Assembly: GCA_021819025.1 (NCBI GenBank)
Contig: JAKASN010000049.1
Location: 1 to 8,717 of the forward strand
DNA length: 8,717 nucleotides
Source of the DNA: Actinomycetes bacterium
GTDB lineage: Bacteria > Actinomycetota > Acidimicrobiia > Acidimicrobiales > Acidimicrobiaceae
Reading direction: 5' to 3'
Part shown: in pieces, positions 1 to 6,627 of the stretch
Layout: every line of letters starts with the position of its first letter
How positions within the stretch are numbered: position 1 is the stretch's first letter
Notes under the pieces: generated by a model
What the model saw: the letters and a program-made list of their open reading frames with translations, nothing else
Databases searched by the model: none
What the model was told of the DNA's origin: nothing
Translations under genes and position numbers: made by a program

Positions 1-2
1 TA

Positions 3-515
3 GCCTCGGTTGCAGATCCCTTGGGTGGATCGTACTTCATCGAGTCTCTAACTGAGGAAGTCGAGTCACAAGCCGAGGCGATCTTTGCGCATTTGCTCGA
101 ACTCGGTAGTGGGTCGGTTCTTGAAGGCATCTACCAAGGTATCGAAAATGGCTACTTTGTCTCCGAAATCGCGGATTCCGCTTACATATTTGAAAAGAAA
201 GTCTCCTCGGGGCGCCGCGTCGTGGTCGGTGTCAATGACTTTTTCGAGGGAAATCAAGAAGATCACATCCCCACCCTGGTGATAGGACCAGAAGTGGAAT
301 CGAGGCAAAAGCAGAGACTTGCTGCGGTAAAAGCCAAAAGAAGTTCCGATGCAGTGCGCATGAGGCTAGGGGAACTCGCCGAAGATGCCCGCGATAGTTC
401 GATAAATCTCATGCCCGCGCTGATGCTTGCAGTTGACGCACGGGCCACCGTAGGCGAGATCGTCAACACGCTGGCGGGGGTTTTCGGTCGATATGTGGAG
501 AGCACGCGTTTCTGA
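3..515 (+). CDS. B12-dependent acyl-CoA mutase large subunit (methylmalonyl-/isobutyryl-CoA mutase family), 5'-truncated
   Basis: This is the C-terminal end of an adenosylcobalamin-dependent mutase that rearranges the carbon skeleton of a CoA thioester, for example methylmalonyl-CoA to succinyl-CoA. The frame is open from the window edge. It reads ASVADPLGGSYFIE at the start, and the DPxGGSYF block is highly conserved in the substrate-binding barrel of the family. EIADSAY and RVVVGVN follow, also family hallmarks. The protein ends with a helical tail (GEIVNTLAGVFGRY) and stops about 13 bp later. No cobalamin-binding domain with a DxHxxG motif follows, so this is the heteromeric type whose B12 domain is a separate small subunit, not visible here. 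An internal TTG at 21 is not the true start, because conserved residues precede it. The exact substrate (methylmalonyl-, isobutyryl- or 2-hydroxyisobutyryl-CoA) cannot be decided, because the specificity residues lie upstream of the window. A meaB homologue on the opposite strand at 4092-5063 supports a B12 mutase. Confidence 0.9.
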   Translation, partial: ASVADPLGGSYFIESLTEEVESQAEAIFAHLLELGSGSVLEGIYQGIENGYFVSEIADSAYIFEKKVSSGRRVVVGVNDFFEGNQEDHIPTLVIGPEVESRQKQRLAAVKAKRSSDAVRMRLGELAEDARDSSINLMPALMLAVDARATVGEIVNTLAGVFGRYVESTRF

Positions 516-663
516 GCGCTCCGGAGCCGAGCGGCTTAATCCAAGGCGAGGTAAGGGTATTCAGCTGGTTAGTTGATGGTTTGTGAAATCGTTACACGAA
601 TGTCATCGGTTCCGACCTCGCCCACGGATCGGGCTAAGGGCGAGTCGGCTTAGGGTTTAACGG
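516..663. other. Intergenic region between the mutase gene and glgP
   Basis: This is a 148-bp gap between two genes on the same strand. Directly after the mutase stop, CGCTC (517-521) can pair with GAGCG (529-533) around a 7-nt loop. This is a short stem without a T-run, so it is at best a weak terminator. The middle part (about 540-610) is more AT-rich and is the likely place for a glgP promoter, but I see no convincing -10/-35 pair. The end is occupied by the strong hairpin listed separately. No small ORF here looks real. Confidence 0.5.
612..648 (+). promoter_or_regulatory. Strong stem-loop just upstream of glgP (5' leader element or terminator/attenuator)
   Basis: CCGA (612-615) pairs with TCGG (645-648). 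CTCGCCC (617-623) pairs with GGGCGAG (638-644). Together they give 11 base pairs interrupted only by a single bulged C at 616, around a 14-nt loop. The structure ends 15 nt before the glgP ATG and touches the putative ribosome-binding site TAGGG at 651-655. No T-tract follows it, so a classical intrinsic terminator is not obvious. U-less hairpin terminators have been proposed in actinobacteria. Alternatives are a structured 5' leader affecting glgP translation, or an attenuator between the mutase gene and glgP. The pairing is directly visible; the role is inference. Confidence 0.55.
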
Positions 664-3261
664 ATGCGTGCATCACATGTTTTCAGTGTCGGGTCGACAC
701 TTCCAGAAATTTTAGCGCCGCTTGGCGAGATCGTGGCAAATCTTCGCTGGGCATGGCATGTCCCCTCTGCGGAGCTTTTCCGTTGGATCGACCCAGAACT
801 GTGGGAGGCAACGCAACGCAATCCAGCAGCGCTTTTAGACAGGGTTCCTGCGGCACGGCTTTTGGAGCTTGCTCGTGACCCTCGATTTGTGGAGCAGCTC
901 AACAAAATTGATGCCGACCTGCGTCGGCACAAAACTGCGAGCGGTTACTTTCAGCTCTCCTATCCCAAGGAGAATTACTCAATCGCCTACTTTTCACCCG
1001 AGTTTGGGGTTACCGAAGCATTACCGCAATACTCTGGCGGCCTCGGCGTGCTGGCAGGAGACCACCTCAAGTCAGCATCGTCGCTTGGAATCCCCATTAC
1101 CGGAGTGGGTCTCTATTATCGCGATGGTTATTTTTCCCAGTCGATTCGATCCGACGGATGGCAAGTAGAGAGCTACTTCCACGATCCCGACATGGATCGT
1201 CTGGTAAGTTCCAACCCCGCTCATCGTTTCGTGATACCCCTGGGTAGCGAAGTGGTGCACGTCGCGGTGCGGATCGCGATGGTGGGGCGCATTCAATTGG
1301 CTCTCTTAGACACCGACCTTGAAGAAAATGAAGTGCCTTTGCGCAACATCAGTGACCGGCTCTACGGTGGCGACGTGACGCACCGGCTTTTCCAGGAGAT
1401 TCTTCTTGGCATTGGCGGGGTGCGAGCTTTGGAGGTGCTGGGGGTCAAGCCGGACCTCTTTCACATGAACGAAGGTCATGCCGGCTTCTTGACTCTTGAG
1501 CGCATTGGGGGTTTTCTTGACGCTGGTTTGACCATGGCCGAAGCTGTTGAGGCGACTCGTGCAACGACGATGTTTACCACTCATACGCCGGTGCCTGCGG
1601 GAATCGATAGATTTCCCGAAGCTCTTCTCGAGCAGTATCTCGGGCCATATCTCACCCTACGAGGAATCAAGCTCGAAGATTTTCTCGGCTTTGGCTCGGT
1701 ATCGGCGCCCGGAAGCTTCGAAGAATTCAACATGGCCAACATGGGATTGCGACTCTCGGGGATGGCCAACGCCGTCTCCCTTGAACATGAGGGAGTTTCC
1801 CGCGAACTTTTTTCCCACCTCTGGCCCGCCTTGGATACCACTCAGATCCCGATTGGGCACGTCACCAACGGAGTCCATGCTCGGAGCTGGGTGAGCCCTG
1901 AAGTTGACGAGCTGCTCTCCAAGAGCCTCCTCGATTCTTGGCCGGAGGCTGACGCGAAAGAATATGATCGACTGCTCTCGATAAATTTCAGCGATCTTGC
2001 CACAGCCAAGCGGGCGGGAAAGCTGCGCCTCATCGATGAGATCGAGCGCCGTCGCCGAGGCGGGGCACGCCTGGTCGGTGCGGAGCTCTCGTCGTCAGCG
2101 CCGGGCGCGATCACCCCCGAGTCTCTCATCATCGGCTTTGCTCGACGCTTTGCTCCCTATAAGAGGGCGACTCTGTTGATGCGAGACAAAGAGCGCCTCT
2201 TGCGCCTCCTGCGGAACCCTGAGCGACCAGTGGTGTTCCTCTTTGCTGGCAAAGCCCATCCTGCCGATGACCCTGGCAAACAGCTGATCCAGGACCTCGT
2301 CAACTTTGCCCGCGAGAATGGCGTCTCTGATCGGTTTATTTTTCTCGCGGACTACGACATCGCACTGGCGCGCTTTCTCTACCAGGGATGCGACGTGTGG
2401 CTAAATACCCCACGCCGCCCTTTGGAGGCATCAGGCACTTCGGGGATGAAGGCCGCCATGAACGGTACCCTGAACTGTTCTATCTTGGACGGGTGGTGGG
2501 CCGAGTGTTTCGATGGCCAGAATGGCTTTGCGCCGCTCTCAGCGCCTGAGGGTCTCGATAGCGATGAAGTTGACGATTTTGAAGCCGCTTCGCTCTTCGC
2601 CACTCTCGAAGACCAAGTGATCCCGCTCTTTTTTGCCACCGATGCGACGGGCCTTCGTGCTCGATGGTACGAGATGGTGCGCTACTCCATGGCAGATCTA
2701 GTGCCGTTCATCTCAGGAGCGCGCATGGTGAAGCAGTACACCGACGAGCTTTACGTTCCGATGGCGCGACGTGCGCGCGCACTGTTTGCCGACGGCTTCG
2801 AAAAGCTTAAGGAGCTCAGCGCGTGGAAATCCAAGGTGACCTCGGAGTTTCCTGGGGTGCAAATCTACTCTTTTGAAGTAGCTTCAGGGATGGGTTCGCC
2901 CTCGCCGACCAACGTTGGGAGTGAGACTCAAAGCTATGAATCCCGAGAACTCCATATCGAGGTGAGCGCAGAGGGTCTTTCACACAGCGATTTAGTGGTG
3001 GAGCTCCTTTACGGACCCGTGCTGGTGGGGAGCACGGAGTTTTCTAGTTATGAGAAGGCGCGGGCATCCTACACCGGGTCCTATATCACTCATCGGGAGT
3101 TAGATACCGGCGACGCGCAAAGTGATGCCAAGGAGGTTCATCTCTACCGTGTCAGCTTTGATTGTAAAGTAGGAGGAACCTTTGGCTATCTCGTCCAGGT
3201 ATTTCCTTACAATGAGCTGCTTGCCCACGAGTTTGAGATGGGGCTACGAATACATAGCTGA
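664..3261 (+). CDS. glgP: Glycogen/alpha-glucan phosphorylase (GT35, mycobacterial type)
   Basis: This cytoplasmic enzyme removes glucose from the non-reducing end of alpha-1,4-glucans with phosphate, releasing glucose-1-phosphate for glycogen mobilisation. The 865-residue length fits the actinobacterial phosphorylase subfamily. The N-terminus (about residues 8-115, with NLRWAWH and DPELWEAT) is the DUF3417-like region of that subfamily. Active-site blocks follow in order: YFSPEFG (109-115), GGLGVLAGDHLKSAS (125-139), HMNEGHAGF (267-275), FTTHTPVPAG (304-313), TNGVHARSW (401-409), GFARRFAPYKR (491-501, likely phosphate-contacting Arg and Lys) and EASGTSGMKAAMNG (588-601). K596 in the last block is the expected pyridoxal-phosphate lysine. 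The ATG at 664 is chosen because the conserved N-terminal block begins directly after it; TAGGG at 651-655 is a plausible weak ribosome-binding site 8 nt upstream. All key blocks are present, so it should be active. It stands without other glycogen genes in view and converges with the hydratase gene, 14 bp between stops. Confidence 0.96.
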   Translation: MRASHVFSVGSTLPEILAPLGEIVANLRWAWHVPSAELFRWIDPELWEATQRNPAALLDRVPAARLLELARDPRFVEQLNKIDADLRRHKTASGYFQLSYPKENYSIAYFSPEFGVTEALPQYSGGLGVLAGDHLKSASSLGIPITGVGLYYRDGYFSQSIRSDGWQVESYFHDPDMDRLVSSNPAHRFVIPLGSEVVHVAVRIAMVGRIQLALLDTDLEENEVPLRNISDRLYGGDVTHRLFQEILLGIGGVRALEVLGVKPDLFHMNEGHAGFLTLERIGGFLDAGLTMAEAVEATRATTMFTTHTPVPAGIDRFPEALLEQYLGPYLTLRGIKLEDFLGFGSVSAPGSFEEFNMANMGLRLSGMANAVSLEHEGVSRELFSHLWPALDTTQIPIGHVTNGVHARSWVSPEVDELLSKSLLDSWPEADAKEYDRLLSINFSDLATAKRAGKLRLIDEIERRRRGGARLVGAELSSSAPGAITPESLIIGFARRFAPYKRATLLMRDKERLLRLLRNPERPVVFLFAGKAHPADDPGKQLIQDLVNFARENGVSDRFIFLADYDIALARFLYQGCDVWLNTPRRPLEASGTSGMKAAMNGTLNCSILDGWWAECFDGQNGFAPLSAPEGLDSDEVDDFEAASLFATLEDQVIPLFFATDATGLRARWYEMVRYSMADLVPFISGARMVKQYTDELYVPMARRARALFADGFEKLKELSAWKSKVTSEFPGVQIYSFEVASGMGSPSPTNVGSETQSYESRELHIEVSAEGLSHSDLVVELLYGPVLVGSTEFSSYEKARASYTGSYITHRELDTGDAQSDAKEVHLYRVSFDCKVGGTFGYLVQVFPYNELLAHEFEMGLRIHS

Positions 3262-3275
3262 GCAGGTCAAGGCTT

Positions 3276-4055
3276 CTATTTGCCAGTGAAGGCGGCTTTT
3301 CCTGGCCCGTTCTCCAAAAACGACTTGACCCCGATAACTGCATCGGCAGTGGAGAAGCTCTCAGCGAAAAGTCGCAACTCGAGGTTTAGTCCGTGCTGGA
3401 GAGTGTCGCCTAGACCCAGGTCAATAGCGCGCTTGGCGAGGCCCATCGCCACCGACGCGCCTTGGGAAAAAGTAGTAGCCCATGCCATGGCTTCATCGAA
3501 GAGGGTTTCTCTCGATGTGGCAATGCGATCCACAAGTCCGAAAGACATGGCTTCCTCTGCTCCCACTTGACGCCCGGAAAATATCATCTCTTTAGCTCGT
3601 GAGGATCCGATGAGCCTCGCGAGCCGCTGGGTGCCGCCCCCACCGGGGATGATGCCAAGGAGGATTTCCGGTTGTCCGAGTTTGGCGTCAGGCGTGGCGA
3701 GCCGAAAGTCGCATGCCAAGGCGAGTTCGCAACCTCCCCCTAGGGCGAACCCGGCGATCGCCGCGATGGTGGGGCGAGGGATTTGGGCGATGGTGTCCAG
3801 GGTGCGGTGGAATAGCCCACCTATGTGCAGTGCCTCGATGGGCCCTCCGAAACGAGTAATGTCCGCGCCAGCGGCAAAGATCCTTTCGCCTCCCCATATA
3901 ACGACCGCTCCTGGGGGGTTGCGCATCAAGGCGTCAGCTTCTTCGAAGAGCTCTTGGAGGAGTTCTGGTGAGAGCGCATTTGCCTTGGGGCGATCGATGC
4001 GCACCACGGCTACTTTCTCCGCGGTGATTTCAGTCTTGACAAATTCGCGCGCCAT
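3276..4055 (-). CDS. Enoyl-CoA hydratase/isomerase (crotonase family)
   Basis: This is a 259-residue crotonase-fold protein, the usual length for a single-domain enoyl-CoA hydratase. Such enzymes add water across the 2,3-double bond of enoyl-CoA in fatty-acid or amino-acid degradation. The oxyanion-hole segment FAAGADI lies at 60-66 and the CoA-binding helix region AGFALGGGCELALACD at 101-116. The second active-site block GQPEILLGIIPGGGGTQRLAR spans 127-147. E110 and E130 align with the two catalytic glutamates of rat mitochondrial enoyl-CoA hydratase (E144 and E164), so true hydratase activity is expected. The C-terminus ENGPGKAAFTGK is typical of actinobacterial members. The ATG at 4055 is supported by a strong ribosome-binding site. 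The gene lies 36 bp downstream of meaB on the same strand and is probably co-transcribed with it. Chain-length preference cannot be read from sequence, and other crotonase-family reactions remain possible. Confidence 0.93.
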   Translation of the reverse strand: MAREFVKTEITAEKVAVVRIDRPKANALSPELLQELFEEADALMRNPPGAVVIWGGERIFAAGADITRFGGPIEALHIGGLFHRTLDTIAQIPRPTIAAIAGFALGGGCELALACDFRLATPDAKLGQPEILLGIIPGGGGTQRLARLIGSSRAKEMIFSGRQVGAEEAMSFGLVDRIATSRETLFDEAMAWATTFSQGASVAMGLAKRAIDLGLGDTLQHGLNLELRLFAESFSTADAVIGVKSFLENGPGKAAFTGK

Positions 4056-4058
4056 GGA

Positions 4059-4064
4059 CCCTCC
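4059..4064 (-). promoter_or_regulatory. Ribosome-binding site of the enoyl-CoA hydratase gene
   Basis: On the minus strand GGAGGG lies 3 nt before the ATG at 4055. It is the best Shine-Dalgarno match among the genes of this window, though the spacing is slightly short. It fixes the start and indicates independent translation initiation within the meaB transcript. Confidence 0.75.
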
Positions 4065-4091
4065 AGGTTTGAGATGTGTTAAATGGCGATG

Positions 4092-5063
4092 CTAGCTTGG
4101 CCACAGTGGTGATACAATTCCGAGCTCGCCAAGGACCAGACGTGCGAGACTTCTCGGATCAATGGACCCGTTCGCCATCTCAGCGCGCTCTTTGATGAAT
4201 TCGTCCGAAGCCAAACGGTCCATTACCTGCTTGGCGATGGCGGCTTGGAGGATTCGGTTGAGTTCCTTTTCTAGCCGCGCCTTGCGACGTGTGGCTGCAA
4301 CTCCCGAAGTAATCGCGAATTCATGGTGACGCCGCATCGCGGCAAGAACCTCTTTGACGCCCTTCTTCTCCTGGGCGATCGTTTCGATGATCGGGGGACG
4401 ATAGCTACCCAGGTTAGTCATGTCGAGCATCATTTCCAGGTCTCTGCGGGTTTCGCGGACCCCGCCTCGATCGGCCTTGTTGATGACAAAGATGTCGGCA
4501 ATCTCCATGAGTCCGGCTTTGTTGGCTTGTACGGCATCTCCCCAGCCAGGGTTTACCACTACCACGGTGGTATCGGCTTCTTCGGCGATTTCCACCTCAA
4601 CCTGCCCGACGCCAACCGTCTCGATGATGACATTGGTGAAGCCTACAGCTCCAAGCGCACGGGATGCTTCCGGCACAGCCACTGAAAGTCCTCCTAGGTG
4701 ACCCCGCGTTGCCATGGATCGAATGTACACCCCCGGGTCGAGAGCGTGATCCTGCATCCGGACTCGATCTCCGAGGATGGCGCCGCCGGAAAAGGGCGAC
4801 GATGGGTCGATGGCAAGTACGGCAACTTCCTCACCGCCTTGACGAATTTGCTCCACGAGCGCTGAAGTGAGGGTGGATTTGCCCGAACCCGGCGCGCCGG
4901 TGATGCCTACCGTGAATGAGTTACTTGAGGCGGCGAAACTTAGCCGGGAAAGTTCTTCTCCCTCACGACTCCCTCGCTCAATCAGCGAGAGGATACGAGC
5001 CAGGCTGGCTCGGTCTCCGTTGCGGGCCTGGGTGAAAAGGCGCCCGGGATCGTTGGTTTTCAA
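4092..5063 (-). CDS. meaB: MeaB, GTPase chaperone of B12-dependent acyl-CoA mutase
   Basis: MeaB-type G3E-family P-loop GTPases (ArgK/YgfD, human MMAA) bind the mutase, gate transfer of adenosylcobalamin and protect the enzyme from inactivation. The 323 residues match the family length of about 310-340. The Walker A motif GAPGSGKST is at 56-64. The conserved blocks DPSSPFSGG (86-94), GDRVRM (98-103), ATRGHLGGLS (118-127) and ETVGVGQ (148-154) follow. NKAD at 195-198 is the guanine-specificity motif. The N-terminal helix (about 14-32, GDRASLARILSLIER) and a charged C-terminal dimerisation arm are present. The start is TTG at 5063: an in-frame TGA sits two codons upstream, and no ATG or GTG precedes the conserved N-terminal helix. 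AAAGG about 9 nt upstream may serve as ribosome-binding site. It leads a probable two-gene operon with the hydratase. The expected client mutase is encoded at 3-515 on the other strand, beyond glgP. Confidence 0.96.
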   Translation of the reverse strand: MKTNDPGRLFTQARNGDRASLARILSLIERGSREGEELSRLSFAASSNSFTVGITGAPGSGKSTLTSALVEQIRQGGEEVAVLAIDPSSPFSGGAILGDRVRMQDHALDPGVYIRSMATRGHLGGLSVAVPEASRALGAVGFTNVIIETVGVGQVEVEIAEEADTTVVVVNPGWGDAVQANKAGLMEIADIFVINKADRGGVRETRRDLEMMLDMTNLGSYRPPIIETIAQEKKGVKEVLAAMRRHHEFAITSGVAATRRKARLEKELNRILQAAIAKQVMDRLASDEFIKERAEMANGSIDPRSLARLVLGELGIVSPLWPS

Positions 5064-5223
5064 GCTTCACTACCTTTTATAGCGGCGCGGCCAGGGATTC
5101 TAAACTAACTGATCCGTTGCTTTATCGCGAGCGGACGCTGGGACGCGCTCCAAATACCAGAGTCTAGCTAGTACGGTTTTTGCTGCCAAAATGGCGCATC
5201 GACCTTTCGTGTCGCCGCTGAAA
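5064..5223. other. Intergenic region between murA and meaB
   Basis: This is a 160-bp gap between co-directional minus-strand genes. It holds a possible weak murA terminator close to the murA stop (listed separately). Near meaB there is a weak minus-strand promoter candidate: -35-like TTTAGA (5099-5104) and -10-like TATAAA (5076-5081) with 17-bp spacing. That promoter would start transcription only a few nucleotides before the TTG, which fits poorly with use of the AAAGG site, so it is only tentative. No convincing small gene is present. Confidence 0.35.
5196..5218 (-). terminator. Possible weak terminator hairpin downstream of murA
   Basis: On the minus strand, 5 nt after the murA stop codon, GCGGCGAC pairs with GTCGATGC around a 7-nt loop. 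This gives seven pairs, one of them a G-U, with one internal mismatch. A run of four T follows 4 nt later (5188-5191). The position is right for a murA terminator, but the stem is imperfect and the T-run short, so read-through into meaB is plausible. Confidence 0.3.
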
Positions 5224-6501
5224 TCAGAGGGGATTGTAGACAAGCTCGACAGTTCCACCCAGCTCGGAGAAACGTCGCGCCAGGTCAACGTATCCACGCG
5301 CAATATGGTTGGTACCATGCACTCGGGTTTCTTCCTCGGCTGCCAACCCGGCGACGAGCAATGCCGCGCCCGCGCGGATGTCCGTTGCTTTGACTGGGGC
5401 GCCTTGGAGGTTGGAGACGCCGCGAATCGCTACGTGGTGGCCGTGGGTAGTCATATTCGCTCCGAGGCGGCGCAACTCGTCAACATATTTGAAGCGGCCG
5501 GCAAAGAGGTTCTCGGTTACGATGGCGTCTCCATCCGCAGTGGCTAGTGCTGCAACGAGAATAGGAAGGTAGTCCGTTGCGATCCCAGGGTAGGGCAGTG
5601 TCGCGATGTTGACCGCCCGTATTCTCTGTTTCGACCGCGCCCTCAGTCCGGCCGCGTCTTTGACAACCTCGAGACCAGCTTCGGCTAACTTGCGAATTAA
5701 CATCTCCATATGGTCATGGCGGGCACCCACGACTAGCACGTCGCCACGATTCATGGCCACGGCGCCGAGTGCCGTCGCCGCATCGACGCGATCAGGAATG
5801 ATGGTATGGCTTGCGGGCTGGAGCAGATCGACACCCTCCACAACCAAGGTTGAGGTTCCCAGCCCGGTTATTCGTGCCCCCATGGAGATCAGCATTTTTG
5901 CGAGATCGGTGACCTCAGGCTCTCGGGCAGCATTGTGGATCACAGTGGTCCCTTCCGCGAGCACCGAAGCCATTAAGATGTTGTCGGTACCGGTGTGGCT
6001 GGGGAACTCCAGGGTAACGTCGGTGCCGACGAGCCTCGTCGCCTTGCCCTCGACATAGCCATGAGAGGTAGTGAACTTGGCGCCAAGTTCAGACATCGCC
6101 GCAAGATGCATGTCGATAGGTCGATGACCGAAGTCGTCTCCACCGGGCATGGATATCGTCGCAATGCCCAATCGCGTGATCAGCGGACCCAGCACCGTGA
6201 CCGAAGCGCGTATCCTCTCCACAAGCTCGTAATCGGCGAACGGTTTGATATCTTGGGGTGCCGGCGTAGTAACGACGAGGTGGTCATCGTTGCCCCACTC
6301 TGTCGCGATACCCATGGAATGTAGAAGTTCCGCCATGATCTCAACGTCGAGGATGCGCGGCACGTTGTAGAGGTGGTGTTCGCCGCTCGCGAGTATCGTG
6401 GCGGCCATTTGCTTGAGGACGGCATTTTTCGCGCCCTGGACTTGAAACACGCCTTGCAGTTGCGCCCCGCCGATTACCTTGAAGTAGCTGTCCGAGATCA
6501 T
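5224..6501 (-). CDS. murA: UDP-N-acetylglucosamine 1-carboxyvinyltransferase (MurA), Cys-to-Asp active-site form
   Basis: MurA transfers enolpyruvate from phosphoenolpyruvate to UDP-N-acetylglucosamine, the first committed step of peptidoglycan synthesis in the cytoplasm. With the ATG at 6501 the protein has 425 residues (E. coli MurA has 419) and begins just before the conserved FKVIGGAQLQG. The frame stays open to a TTG at 6573, but that adds 24 residues with no family counterpart, so 6501 is preferred. GGCGG 5 nt upstream is a modest ribosome-binding site. QGAKNA (22-27) includes K25, matching the catalytic K22. The loop reads PGGDDFGHRPIDMH (119-132), so D122 replaces the usual Cys115. 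AAREPE (191-196) and ATDYLP (308-313, D310 matching the base D305) are intact, as is ARGY near the end. The Asp variant is known from Mycobacterium tuberculosis and Chlamydia, where it remains active and is insensitive to fosfomycin. The gene is divergent from the MFS gene. Confidence 0.96.
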   Translation of the reverse strand: MISDSYFKVIGGAQLQGVFQVQGAKNAVLKQMAATILASGEHHLYNVPRILDVEIMAELLHSMGIATEWGNDDHLVVTTPAPQDIKPFADYELVERIRASVTVLGPLITRLGIATISMPGGDDFGHRPIDMHLAAMSELGAKFTTSHGYVEGKATRLVGTDVTLEFPSHTGTDNILMASVLAEGTTVIHNAAREPEVTDLAKMLISMGARITGLGTSTLVVEGVDLLQPASHTIIPDRVDAATALGAVAMNRGDVLVVGARHDHMEMLIRKLAEAGLEVVKDAAGLRARSKQRIRAVNIATLPYPGIATDYLPILVAALATADGDAIVTENLFAGRFKYVDELRRLGANMTTHGHHVAIRGVSNLQGAPVKATDIRAGAALLVAGLAAEEETRVHGTNHIARGYVDLARRFSELGGTVELVYNPL

Positions 6502-6627
6502 TTTTACCGCCAAAGAACTAAAGTCGAACCTACTGGCCTGGTCCTGCGGCGCCCACTGGCATACCGAAGCCAAAAGATCATTCTAAAGCGTAGCGACGGG
6601 TCCGGAAGTTTTCATTCACAGGTAAAG
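6502..6627. other. Divergent intergenic region between murA and the MFS gene
   Basis: These 126 bp must contain promoters for both divergent genes. On the minus strand TAGAAT (6580-6585) is a good -10 match and would give murA a leader of about 70 nt, but no good -35 element lies at the right distance. On the plus strand AGG (6620-6622), 5 nt before the ATG at 6628, is a plausible ribosome-binding site for the MFS gene. No -10/-35 pair for the MFS gene is convincing. Confidence 0.35.

Noticed and set aside
518..527. Perfect 10-bp palindrome GCTCCGGAGC after the mutase stop
   Set aside because: It has no loop, so it cannot form an RNA hairpin as such. No repeated copies or associated features suggest a binding site.
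580..600. Imperfect palindrome GTGaAA-tcg-TTaCAC upstream of glgP, considered as a repressor or CRP-like operator
   Set aside because: Only 7 of 10 positions per half match, the spacing does not fit the CRP/GlxR consensus TGTGA-N6-TCACA, and such a match is expected by chance in a gap of this size.
3610..4095. 161-codon plus-strand ORF antisense to the enoyl-CoA hydratase
   Set aside because: It lies entirely opposite a well-supported gene, has low-complexity Ser/Pro/Arg-rich composition and matches no family. It is a codon-bias shadow.
5076..5104. Sigma-70-like promoter for meaB on the minus strand
   Set aside because: The -35 has only 4 of 6 matches, and the predicted start would remove most of the leader including the ribosome-binding site. 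It is too weak to list as a feature.
5164..5171. CTAGCTAG palindrome between murA and meaB
   Set aside because: It is a single short copy without flanking symmetry or positional link to a promoter.
5606..6058. 150-codon plus-strand ORF antisense to murA
   Set aside because: It is a Ser/Thr/Pro/Ala-rich translation of the opposite strand of conserved murA sequence, with no recognisable motif.
6373..6627. Upstream in-frame extension of the MFS reading frame
   Set aside because: It overlaps the 5' end of murA on the opposite strand, has no ribosome-binding site support and no membrane or domain features. The ATG at 6628 is better placed.
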